Of a DNA stretch of 64,000 nucleotides, positions 42,475 to 50,156 are shown piece by piece. A program made the translations under genes and the position numbers. The notes under the pieces were generated by a model, which searched no databases, was not told where the DNA came from, and saw only the letters and a program-made list of their open reading frames with translations. The stretch is from positions 2,108,001-2,172,000 of the forward strand of contig NZ_CP060711.1 in assembly GCF_014395425.1 (NCBI RefSeq), given 5' to 3'. The DNA is from Thermomonas brevis. Its GTDB lineage: Bacteria; Pseudomonadota; Gammaproteobacteria; Xanthomonadales; Xanthomonadaceae. Positions within the stretch are counted from its first letter, which is position 1; the number at the start of each line of letters is the position of its first letter.

Positions 42475-43419
42475 ATGGGCGCAGGACATCATCATTCCCA
42501 CGGGCATGCGCACTCGCACGATGGCGGCGCCGGCCACAGCCACGTGCCCGCCGAGATCAAGCACGAGAGACCGCTGTGGATCGCGTTCGCGCTGACCCTG
42601 TGCGTGCTGCTGGTGGAAGTGGCCGGCGCGCTGCTGAGCAACAGCCTGGCGCTGCTGTCCGACGCCGCGCACATGCTCACCGACGTGGCCGCGCTGGGCA
42701 TCTCGCTGTTCGCGGTGCGGATGAGCCGGCGGCCGGCGGACGCGCGCCGCAGCTACGGCTACGCGCGCATGGAAGCCATCGGCGCGCTGGTCAACGGTGG
42801 CCTGCTGTTCCTCGCGGCCGGCTACATCCTGTGGGAGGCGGTGCAGCGTTTCCGCGCGCCGCAGGCGGTGGCGTCGGAGGCGATGCTGGCCGTGGCGGTG
42901 CTGGGGCTGGTCGCCAACCTGGCGTCGATGCGGCTGCTGGCGGCGGGCGCGGGCGAGAGCCTCAACGTGAAGGGCGCCTACCTCGAAGTGTGGAGCGACA
43001 TGCTCGGCTCGCTGGGCGTGATCGCCGGCGCGCTGCTGATCCGCTTCACCGGCTGGACCGTGGTCGATCCGATCATCGCGGTGCTGCTGGGCCTGTGGGT
43101 GCTGCCGCGCACCTGGCTGCTGCTGCGGCAGGCCGCGCACGTGCTGATGCAGGGCGTGCCGGCCGGCATCGACATGGACGACGTGCGCGACGCGATGGCC
43201 GCGGTGGCCGGCGTGGCCGCCGTGCACGACCTGCACGTGTGGGCGCTGGGCTCGCGCGAGCCGATCCTGACCGCGCACGTCCTGCTGGCGGAGGACACGA
43301 GCGACGCCGACGGCGTGCGCATCGCGGTGGCCGAACTGCTGCATGCGCGCTTCGGCATCGACCACGCGACCTTGCAGATGGAGGCGCGCCACTGCGGCGG
43401 CGGCGCCCTGCATGACTGA
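42475..43419 (+). CDS. CDF zinc/cobalt efflux transporter (CzcD/ZitB-like)
   Basis: A 314-residue cation-diffusion-facilitator protein with a His-rich N-terminus (GHHHSHGHAHSHDGG), six helices and a C-terminal cytosolic dimer domain. SDAAHMLTDVAAL gives the TM2 His/Asp metal site and VWSDMLGSLGVI the TM5 partner. It exchanges cytosolic Zn2+ (or Co2+, Cd2+) for protons. ATG 42475 is preferred over a GTG ten codons earlier, since the His-rich start and the AAGG are placed well. Confidence 0.9.
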   Translation: MGAGHHHSHGHAHSHDGGAGHSHVPAEIKHERPLWIAFALTLCVLLVEVAGALLSNSLALLSDAAHMLTDVAALGISLFAVRMSRRPADARRSYGYARMEAIGALVNGGLLFLAAGYILWEAVQRFRAPQAVASEAMLAVAVLGLVANLASMRLLAAGAGESLNVKGAYLEVWSDMLGSLGVIAGALLIRFTGWTVVDPIIAVLLGLWVLPRTWLLLRQAAHVLMQGVPAGIDMDDVRDAMAAVAGVAAVHDLHVWALGSREPILTAHVLLAEDTSDADGVRIAVAELLHARFGIDHATLQMEARHCGGGALHD

Positions 43420-44116
43420 CGGCGCGCTGCCGGTGCTGTACGCCGACGAAGCGCTGGCCGTGGTCTGCAAGCCGGCCGGCCTGATGGTCCACGACAGCGC
43501 GCTGGCGCGCGGCGAGACCGACTTCGCCGCCGACCGCCTGCGCGAGCAGTTCGGCAAGCCCATCTTCCTGGTGCATCGGCTGGACCGCGCCACCAGCGGC
43601 TGCCTGCTGCTGGCGTTCGACCGCGAAACGGCTTCGGCGCTCGGCAAGACCCTGATGTCGCACGAGGTCGAGAAAGACTACTGGGCGGTCTGCCGCGGCT
43701 GGCCGGCGGAGCGCGAATTCGTCGTCGATCATCCGCTGGACGGCGGCCCCGGCAAGCCGCAGAAGAAGGACGCGGTCACCGCGTTCGGGCTGCTGGCGAC
43801 CTGCGAGCTGGCGCTGCCGTCCTCCGGCTTCGACACCTCGCGCTACGCGCTGCTGCGCGCCTCGCCGCGCACCGGCCGGTTCCGCCAGATCCGCCGACAC
43901 CTCAAGCACCTGTCGCACCACCTGATCGGCGACACCAGCCACGGCGACGGCCGCCACAACCGCAATTTCCGCATGCTCGGCATCCACCGCATGCTGCTGC
44001 ATGCGCGCCGGCTGGCGTTCGCGCATCCGCACGGCGGCGCGCGCGTCGAGGCGATCGCGCCGACGGATGCGGAGTTCGGCAAGGCGCTGGCGCTGTTCGA
44101 CGCGCCAGCGCCGTAG
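43412..44116 (+). CDS. truC: tRNA pseudouridine-65 synthase
   Basis: A 234-residue RluA-family pseudouridine synthase. HRLDRATSG carries the catalytic Asp58, and FRQIRRHLKHLSHHLIGD is the family end motif. Without an S4 domain and with this length, TruC (U65 of tRNA) is the best match; RluC/RluA cannot be strictly excluded. It overlaps the preceding CDF gene by eight bases. Confidence 0.87.
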   Translation: MTDGALPVLYADEALAVVCKPAGLMVHDSALARGETDFAADRLREQFGKPIFLVHRLDRATSGCLLLAFDRETASALGKTLMSHEVEKDYWAVCRGWPAEREFVVDHPLDGGPGKPQKKDAVTAFGLLATCELALPSSGFDTSRYALLRASPRTGRFRQIRRHLKHLSHHLIGDTSHGDGRHNRNFRMLGIHRMLLHARRLAFAHPHGGARVEAIAPTDAEFGKALALFDAPAP

Positions 44117-44119
44117 GGT

Positions 44120-44647
44120 TCACTTCGCGCCGGCGGCCTGCTGCTCGATGGCGGTCTTCACTTCCTGCATCGCCGACAGCATCACCGGCTGGATTTCCTG
44201 CATGGTCAGCGCCATCGCCTGCGGCGCCTTCTTCAGGATCGAGGCGCCCTCGGGGCTGGCGTAGAACGCGGTCATCGCCTGCACTTCGCGCTTGCTGAAG
44301 ACCTGCGCGTAGACCTTGCGGACGATGGGCTCCAGCGCGTCCCACGACAGATGCTTCTGAATGATGGCGTTGCTGGCGGCCATCGCCTCCTGCATCTGCT
44401 TGCGCTTGTCCTCGGTGAGGTCGTTGCCGAACGCGTCGGCCAGCATCTTTTCCTGGGCGGCGCCCATCTGCTGCATCATCCCGGCCATCATCGCCTTCAT
44501 GTCCATCGCCTGCAGCAGGCGGTCCACGTCGGCGGCGCTGGCGGACTCGGCGGCAGCTTGGGCGGCGGCGGCTTGGGCGGGCGGTTCCGCGGCGATGGCC
44601 GGAGCGAAGGCGAACAGCAGGGCGAGCGACAGGCCGATCCGGCGCAT
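44120..44647 (-). CDS. DUF2059 exported protein
   Basis: A 175-residue protein with a signal peptide (LSLALLFAFAPAIAA) and a helical DUF2059 domain (VDRLLQAMDMKAMMAGMMQQ ... VFSKREVQAMTAFYASPEG). The family is periplasmic and of unknown function. It is convergent with truC and its start is chosen at the signal peptide ATG. Confidence 0.85.
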   Translation of the reverse strand: MRRIGLSLALLFAFAPAIAAEPPAQAAAAQAAAESASAADVDRLLQAMDMKAMMAGMMQQMGAAQEKMLADAFGNDLTEDKRKQMQEAMAASNAIIQKHLSWDALEPIVRKVYAQVFSKREVQAMTAFYASPEGASILKKAPQAMALTMQEIQPVMLSAMQEVKTAIEQQAAGAK

Positions 44648-44743
44648 GGTGGAACTCCGTTGGTGAAGAGGCGGCATCTTCGCAGCCGGGCACGGGCGCG
44701 GCAAACGAGGGCGGCGGCGGCGTCCGGACCTTAGAATCGCCGC

Positions 44744-45157
44744 ATGCGAATCGGCCCTCTTTCCATCGACGACGACGAACTGGTCGAGCGCTTCGTGCGC
44801 GCCTCCGGGCCGGGCGGGCAGAACGTCAACAAGGTGGCGACCGCGGTCGAGCTGCGCTTCGACGTGGCGGGCTCGCCCTCGCTGCCGGAGCCGGTGCGCG
44901 CGCGGCTGCTGGCGAAGCGCGACCGGCGCATGACCGCCGACGGCGTGCTGGTGCTGTCCGCGCAGCGCTTCCGCACCCAGGAGCGCAACCGCGAGGATGC
45001 GCGGGCGCGGCTGGCCGCGTTCGTCGAAAGCGGGCTGCATGCGCCGAAGCCGCGTATCGCCACCAAGCCGTCGCGTGGGGCGAAGGAGCGCCGCTTGGGC
45101 GAAAAGCGCGGACGTGCGAGCATCAAGCAGGGGCGCAGCGGACGGGGTTGGGATTGA
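44744..45157 (+). CDS. arfB: Alternative ribosome-rescue factor ArfB
   Basis: A 137-residue peptidyl-tRNA hydrolase that frees ribosomes stalled on mRNAs lacking a stop codon. The GGQ motif is at residues 24-26 (SGPGGQNVNKVATAVELRFD) and the C-terminal basic tail (KERRLGEKRGRASIKQGRSG), which enters the empty mRNA channel, is present. Length and arrangement are normal for ArfB/YaeJ. Confidence 0.93.
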   Translation: MRIGPLSIDDDELVERFVRASGPGGQNVNKVATAVELRFDVAGSPSLPEPVRARLLAKRDRRMTADGVLVLSAQRFRTQERNREDARARLAAFVESGLHAPKPRIATKPSRGAKERRLGEKRGRASIKQGRSGRGWD

Positions 45158-45801
45158 GCGACGACACGAAGCAGGGCGTGGTGCTGACGCTGCCGCCCAG
45201 CGCGCCGCGCATGCCGCGCAACCGCCCGGTGGAATGGCTGGCCCGCAGCGTGCTGCGGCTGGGCGGCTGGCGCATGGTCGGCGCGTTTCCGGACATCCCC
45301 AAGGCGGTGCTGATCGCCGCGCCGCATTCCTCCAACTGGGACGGCGTGTGGGGCATCGCCGCCAAGCTGGCGATGGGCGTGCGGCTGTCGATCCTGGGCA
45401 AGCACAGCCTGTTCCGCATCCCGCTGCTGGGCCCGCTGCTGCGCTGGCAGGGCGTGATCGCGGTGGACCGCGCGGCGTCGCACGGCATCGTCGGGCAGGC
45501 GGTCGAGGCGCTGCGCGGGGCCGAGCGCATGTGGTACGCGATCGCGCCGGAAGGCACCCGCAAATGGGTGGAGCAGTGGAAGCCGGGGTTCTGGCGGATC
45601 GCGCACGGCGCGGGGGTGCCGGTGATCCCGGCCTACTTCGACTACCCCAGTCGCACGATCGGCATCGGCCCGGCGTTCGAGACCACCGGCGACATGGCCG
45701 CCGACATCGCCCGCATCCAGCGCTGGTACGCGCCGTTCAAGGGGCGCCGGCACGACGTGGTGCAGCCGCCGGCCGACTCGCCGCAAAGCGCCGGTAACTG
45801 A
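45148..45801 (+). CDS. Lysophospholipid acyltransferase-family protein
   Basis: A 217-residue membrane-associated acyltransferase (PlsC-like fold). HX4D appears as HSSNWD, EGTR as PEGTRKW, and VIAVDRAASHGI precedes it. The likely product is phosphatidic acid or another acyl-phospholipid; exact acceptor is unknown. The start is a TTG at 45148 overlapping arfB; a second TTG at 45154 overlaps the arfB stop and is equally possible. Confidence 0.8.
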   Translation: MGLSDDTKQGVVLTLPPSAPRMPRNRPVEWLARSVLRLGGWRMVGAFPDIPKAVLIAAPHSSNWDGVWGIAAKLAMGVRLSILGKHSLFRIPLLGPLLRWQGVIAVDRAASHGIVGQAVEALRGAERMWYAIAPEGTRKWVEQWKPGFWRIAHGAGVPVIPAYFDYPSRTIGIGPAFETTGDMAADIARIQRWYAPFKGRRHDVVQPPADSPQSAGN

Positions 45802-46263
45802 CGCGCAGCGTCGCTTTCCCGGGCCGGATGGCGCCCGGAAGACCCGCGATCCGGCGGGTTTTCCCGACTTGGCATGAGGATTGCGTCACACTATTGCAAC
45901 CTCGTGACGCGCGCATCGGACGGGTGAGGAAAACGTCCGGCGCGAGGCGGCGCCTTCCCGCATCCGGCGAAACCGGCAACGCCGGTGCGAAGCGCAATGT
46001 CTGCGGCTTTCCCGCCAGCGGGAGAGGGCGGACGCCTGCGCGTTCCCGCATCGTTCCGCAACAGGTCGACATGTCCCAGCCCTGCAAACACGCGTTGTCC
46101 CGAGAGCTCCCGTGCCGCGCGCACCGGGACGGGCCGGCCGTGTCCGCGGCAGCGCCGCCGCGCGCGCCGCGCATCGGGCGGGCCGGCGGCTTCCCGGCGC
46201 CGGCGCGCGGGTGACCGGCATGGCGATGACGTCGCCTCCGCGTTCGCGGAGTGGAGCGCCTGC
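45802..46263 (+). other. 462-base leader/intergenic region upstream of the EPS operon
   Basis: Long gap before the HEAT-repeat gene. It contains a sigma-54-like promoter at 45869-45884 and several short GC-rich inverted repeats. Short reading frames crossing it have no recognisable homology or codon pattern. No riboswitch I know is recognised. Confidence 0.4.
45869..45884 (+). promoter_or_regulatory. Candidate sigma-54 promoter
   Basis: TTGGCATGAGGATTGC has GG and GC ten bases apart with TTGC at the downstream end, matching the sigma-54 pattern TGGCAC-N5-TTGC except for one position in the -24 box. The start would lie near 45896, giving a leader of about 370 bases before the HEAT-repeat gene at 46264. 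Confidence 0.55.
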
Positions 46264-47328
46264 ATGGCGATTCCGATGAACGCCGACGGCCAGGTCGCGG
46301 TGGCGTTCTGGGTCGGCATCTGCGTGACCGCGATGTCGCTGGCGCTGCTGGCGGTGGTGCTGGTGCTGCGCCAGCTCGCGCAGCGCCGCGAGCGCAACCA
46401 CCTGCGCGCCACCGCGTTCTGGAAGCAGCTGCTGGGCGAGGCCATGCGCGCGCCGCCGGCGCAGGCGCCCGCGCTGCCGTGGCGCGACATGACCGGTTTC
46501 ATGGACGCCTGGAACGAGCTGCACGACGCGCCCGGCGGCGCCGACAACGCCGGCATGCGCGCCGTCGCCGAACGGATCGGGCTGGCGCCGAAGCTGGAGC
46601 GGATGCTCGATCGCGGCAGCTTCCACGACCGGGTGATGGCGATCATCGCGATCGGCCATCTGCGCAGCGCGAGCAGCTTCGACCGGCTGACGGAGCTGGT
46701 CGGCGACGCCAGCCCGATCATCTCGATCAGCGCCGCCCGCGCGATGATGCGGATCGACGCCGCGCGCGCGGTGCAGAAAGTGGTGCCGCAGATCGAGGCG
46801 CGTCACGACTGGGTGGACGGCGGCATCGCGCAGATGCTGCACGAGGCCGGCCCGGACGCGATCCGCGCCGAGCTGGGCGCGGCGGTGCTGCGCGCCAACG
46901 ACGACGTGGCGCCGCGACTGGTGCGCTTCCTTGCCGGGATCAGCCGGGAGGCGGCGACGCCGGTGATCGGCAGGATCCTCGCCGAGCCGCACGACGAGCA
47001 CCTGGTGTCGACCTGCCTGCAGGTGATGAGCGAACTGGCCGATCTGGACAAGGTGCGCCCGCTGCTCACCCACCCGCGCTGGCACGTGCGCATGCACGCG
47101 GCGGCGGCCATCGGCCGGCTGGGCGGCGCGGACGACGCGGCGGCGCTGGAGCCGCTGCTGGCCGATCCGCAGTGGTGGGTGCGCTACCGCACCGCGCAGG
47201 CGCTGGAGCATCTGTTCCGGGGCGACGCCGCCCGGCTGGAGCGGCTGCGCGACGCGCAGGAAGACCGTTACGCGCGCGACATCGTCACCCAGGTGATGGC
47301 CGAGCGCGCGCTGGGAGAGACGCGATGA
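46264..47328 (+). CDS. Membrane-anchored HEAT-repeat protein, first gene of EPS operon
   Basis: A 354-residue protein with an N-terminal membrane helix (about 16-36), a short linker, then repeated helical pairs from residue 95 on (FHDRVMAIIAIGHLRSASSF, ASPIISISAARAMMRIDAA, HPRWHVRMHAAAAIGRLGG) that are HEAT/PBS-type repeats. Such domains bind proteins, so a scaffold for the synthase next door is likely. It overlaps the glycosyltransferase start by four bases. No catalytic motif is visible. Confidence 0.75.
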   Translation: MAIPMNADGQVAVAFWVGICVTAMSLALLAVVLVLRQLAQRRERNHLRATAFWKQLLGEAMRAPPAQAPALPWRDMTGFMDAWNELHDAPGGADNAGMRAVAERIGLAPKLERMLDRGSFHDRVMAIIAIGHLRSASSFDRLTELVGDASPIISISAARAMMRIDAARAVQKVVPQIEARHDWVDGGIAQMLHEAGPDAIRAELGAAVLRANDDVAPRLVRFLAGISREAATPVIGRILAEPHDEHLVSTCLQVMSELADLDKVRPLLTHPRWHVRMHAAAAIGRLGGADDAAALEPLLADPQWWVRYRTAQALEHLFRGDAARLERLRDAQEDRYARDIVTQVMAERALGETR

Positions 47329-48800
47329 GCATTCCGCCGGAAGTGGCGACGTTCCTGCTGTGGCTGCAGTGGGGCTTCCTCGCCTATTTCATCTGCATCA
47401 ACGTCGTCTACCTGGGGCTGAACTTCATCTCCATGTTCGCGATCCTGCGCTACGTGCGCGAGCACGGCGCCGGCTTCCGGATCAAGAACTTCGCCGACTA
47501 CCAGCCGCCGGTCAGCATCGTGGTGCCGGCGCACAACGAGGAGCGCACCATCATCGCCACGGTGCGCTCGCTGCTGCGGCTGGGCTATCCGACCTTCGAG
47601 GTGGTGGTGGTCAACGACGGCTCGACCGACCGCACCTTGCAGGCGGTGGTCGACGAGTTCGGGCTGGTGGAATTCCCGGAGGCCTACCGCAGCCGCCTTC
47701 CCACCCAGCCGGTGGAGCGGATCTTCGCCTCGCCCAACAACGGCCGGGTGCGGGTGGTGGACAAGCGCAACGGCGGCAAGGCCGACGCGCTGAACGCCGG
47801 CATCAACACCGCGCGCTATCCGCTGTTCTGCGTGGTCGACGCCGACTGCATCCTGCAGCAGGACAGCCTGGCGCGGGTGGTGCAGCCGTTTCTGGAGGAC
47901 TCCAGCATGATCGCCGCCGGCGGCGTGATCCGCATCGTCAACGGCTGCAAGGTCAAGGACGGCCTGCTGTCCGAGGTGGACCTGCCGGACCGCGCGCTGC
48001 CGCTGGTGCAGACCATGGAATACCTGCGCGCGTTCCTGTTCGGCCGGCTCGGCTGGTCGCCGCTCAACGCGCTGCTGATCATCTCCGGCGCGTTCGGCGT
48101 GTTCTACAAGGAGCGGGTGATCGCCGCCGGCGGCTACAAGAGCGATCTGGTGGGCGAGGACATGGAGATGGTGGTGCGCCTGCACGACCGCATGCGCGCG
48201 GAGAAGCGCCGCTACCGGATCGCCTTCGTCCCCGATCCGATCTGCTGGACCGAAGTCCCCTCCGACCTGCGCTCGCTCTACAGCCAGCGCGTGCGCTGGC
48301 AGCAGGGGCTGGCCGAGAGCCTGTTCGGCAACTGGCGGCTGATGTTCCGCCGCAACGGCGGCGCGGTGGGCTGGGTGGCGTATCCGTTCATGCTGCTGTT
48401 CGAATGCATCGGCCCGGTGATCGAGGTGCTGGGCTACGCCGCGGTGATCGTGCTGGGCCTGTGCGGGATGGTGTCGGCGGAGGCGTTCGTCGCCTTCCTG
48501 TTCGCCTCGGTGGGCCTGGGCGTCCTGCTGTCGGTCAACGCGCTGATGCTGGAGGAAATCTCCTTCCACCTGTACCCGCGCCCAGGCCAGCAGCTCAAGC
48601 TGTTCCTGGTGGCGGTCCTGGAGAACTTCGGCTACCGCCAGATGATGTCGCTGTTCCGGGTGATCGGCCTGCTGCGCTGGATGGGCAGGCTGCGCAGCCG
48701 CGCGAAGTGGGGCCACATGCGCCGCAGCGCCGACTGGCACGACGAACCCGGACAGGCGATCGCGCCGCAGGGTCCGGCCGGCAGCCCGGCGGCGTCCTGA
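47325..48800 (+). CDS. Membrane-bound GT2 polysaccharide synthase
   Basis: A 491-residue processive glycosyltransferase of family 2, similar in build to PgaC/hyaluronan-type synthases. N-terminal helix, then the cytosolic GT-A domain: VVVVNDGSTD (Asp98), the VVDADC metal site, GEDMEM (general base) and QRVRWQQG (the QxxRW that holds the acceptor). Four or more C-terminal helices follow. It should polymerise a sugar (likely from a UDP-sugar) and extrude it through the inner membrane. It is coupled to the HEAT gene and followed by YaiO. Confidence 0.85.
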   Translation: MSIPPEVATFLLWLQWGFLAYFICINVVYLGLNFISMFAILRYVREHGAGFRIKNFADYQPPVSIVVPAHNEERTIIATVRSLLRLGYPTFEVVVVNDGSTDRTLQAVVDEFGLVEFPEAYRSRLPTQPVERIFASPNNGRVRVVDKRNGGKADALNAGINTARYPLFCVVDADCILQQDSLARVVQPFLEDSSMIAAGGVIRIVNGCKVKDGLLSEVDLPDRALPLVQTMEYLRAFLFGRLGWSPLNALLIISGAFGVFYKERVIAAGGYKSDLVGEDMEMVVRLHDRMRAEKRRYRIAFVPDPICWTEVPSDLRSLYSQRVRWQQGLAESLFGNWRLMFRRNGGAVGWVAYPFMLLFECIGPVIEVLGYAAVIVLGLCGMVSAEAFVAFLFASVGLGVLLSVNALMLEEISFHLYPRPGQQLKLFLVAVLENFGYRQMMSLFRVIGLLRWMGRLRSRAKWGHMRRSADWHDEPGQAIAPQGPAGSPAAS

Positions 48801-48860
48801 TCCCGGCGGCATCCCGCAGACGATTCCATTCCATCGCAGAACCGCGAAGAACCCATTCCC

Positions 48861-50156
48861 ATGTCCATGAGCCTGCTGTTTCCCTCCATGCTCCAGGCCG
48901 CGCTGCTCACCGGCGGCGCGGGCGCGATGCAGACCACCGAACCGCCGGCGGCGCAGGACGCCGCCCCGGCCGCCGAAGGCTACGAAGCGAAGCTGCTGCG
49001 CGCGCGCGACCTCGCCACCTCCGGCGACCCTGCCCGGCGCGAGCGGGCGCTGGCGCTGTACGGCGAGATGCTGAGCGATTCTCCGGGCAACAGCGACGTG
49101 CTGCTGGCGCGCGGCCGCACCTATGCCTGGATGGGCCGCCACGCCGAGGCCGAGGCCGACCTGCGCGCGGTGACCGCGAGCAAGCCCGGCCATGCGGATG
49201 CCTGGTCGGCGCTGGGCGACCTGTACCTGTGGAGCGACCGCCCGCTGCTCGCGGTCGAAGCCTACGGCCGTTGGGCGACGCTGGCGCCGGATGCGCCCGA
49301 ACCGCTGATCGCGCGCGGCCGCGCCCATCGCGCCGCCGGCCAACTGGACGCCGCGCGCGCCGACTTCGCCGCCGCCGGCCAGCGAGGCGCCGACGCCGCG
49401 CAGGTGGCCGACCTCGTCGACAGCGCGACGCCACGGCTGGCGGTGCCGGACGCGATGCGCGACGACGGCTACGCCTGGTCGCTGCGCGCCGGCATCGACC
49501 GCACCAGCTTCAGCGGCGGGCGCGCCGGCTGGACCGATTCCGGGCTGACCCTGCGGCGCAGGTTCGAGCGCGGCTCGCTGGGGCTGGAAGCGCTGAACGC
49601 CGACCACTTCGGCCGCAGCGACCGCGCCTGGGCGCTGGACGGCTACGTTTCGCTGTGGGCGCGCGCCTACGCCAACGTCCGCTACCAGCAGGGTCCCACC
49701 AGCGGCGTGCTGCCGCGGCAGTCCTGGCGGACCGAGCTGTTCCAGGGCGTGGGCAGCGGCTGGGAGCTGTCGGCCAGCATCGACCGCCTGCGCTTCAGCT
49801 CCGACACCGAGTTCTACGGCGTCGGCGTGGGCCGCTACGTCGGCGACTGGTACCTGCGCTACAAGTTGCAACACGTGCCGGGCGTCAGCTCGGGCAGCTG
49901 GAGCCATCGCCTGGTGGTGCGCAATTACTACAACGGCAACGCCGACGATTACGTCGAGGTGAGCGGCAGCACCGGCCGCAGCAGCGACCTCGACCGCAGC
50001 GGCGCGCTGGTGCGCAACAGCGACGCCTCGCTGGGCGTGTCGTGGACGCGCTATTTCCGTCCGGACTGGGGCTTCAAGCTGGGCGTCGGCTATTCCGACG
50101 ACGCCGACGGCTTCGACGAGCGCCAGCTCTCCCTCGCGCTGTACCGACGCTGGTGA
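48861..50156 (+). CDS. YaiO-family outer-membrane porin with TPR
   Basis: A 431-residue outer-membrane protein. A signal-like N-terminus is followed by a TPR region (about 50-190: ERALALYGEMLSDSPGNSDV, HAEAEADLRAVTAS, LAVEAYGRWATLAPDAPE), then a barrel of roughly 230 residues ending LSLALYRRW with a terminal aromatic residue. YaiO proteins are found beside GT2 enzymes and probably pass a polysaccharide outward. It overlaps the next gene (GTGA). Confidence 0.82.
   Translation: MSMSLLFPSMLQAALLTGGAGAMQTTEPPAAQDAAPAAEGYEAKLLRARDLATSGDPARRERALALYGEMLSDSPGNSDVLLARGRTYAWMGRHAEAEADLRAVTASKPGHADAWSALGDLYLWSDRPLLAVEAYGRWATLAPDAPEPLIARGRAHRAAGQLDAARADFAAAGQRGADAAQVADLVDSATPRLAVPDAMRDDGYAWSLRAGIDRTSFSGGRAGWTDSGLTLRRRFERGSLGLEALNADHFGRSDRAWALDGYVSLWARAYANVRYQQGPTSGVLPRQSWRTELFQGVGSGWELSASIDRLRFSSDTEFYGVGVGRYVGDWYLRYKLQHVPGVSSGSWSHRLVVRNYYNGNADDYVEVSGSTGRSSDLDRSGALVRNSDASLGVSWTRYFRPDWGFKLGVGYSDDADGFDERQLSLALYRRW

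Noticed and set aside
45890..46100. Possible c-di-GMP (GEMM) or glycine riboswitch in the same leader
   Set aside because: Stems and phrases such as GAAACC and GCGAAGC exist, but the conserved cores and their order do not match.
45828..46214. A 128-codon open frame in the leader of the polysaccharide operon
   Set aside because: No ribosome site, no domain, and Arg/Pro/Ala-rich composition; it also crosses the sigma-54 site.
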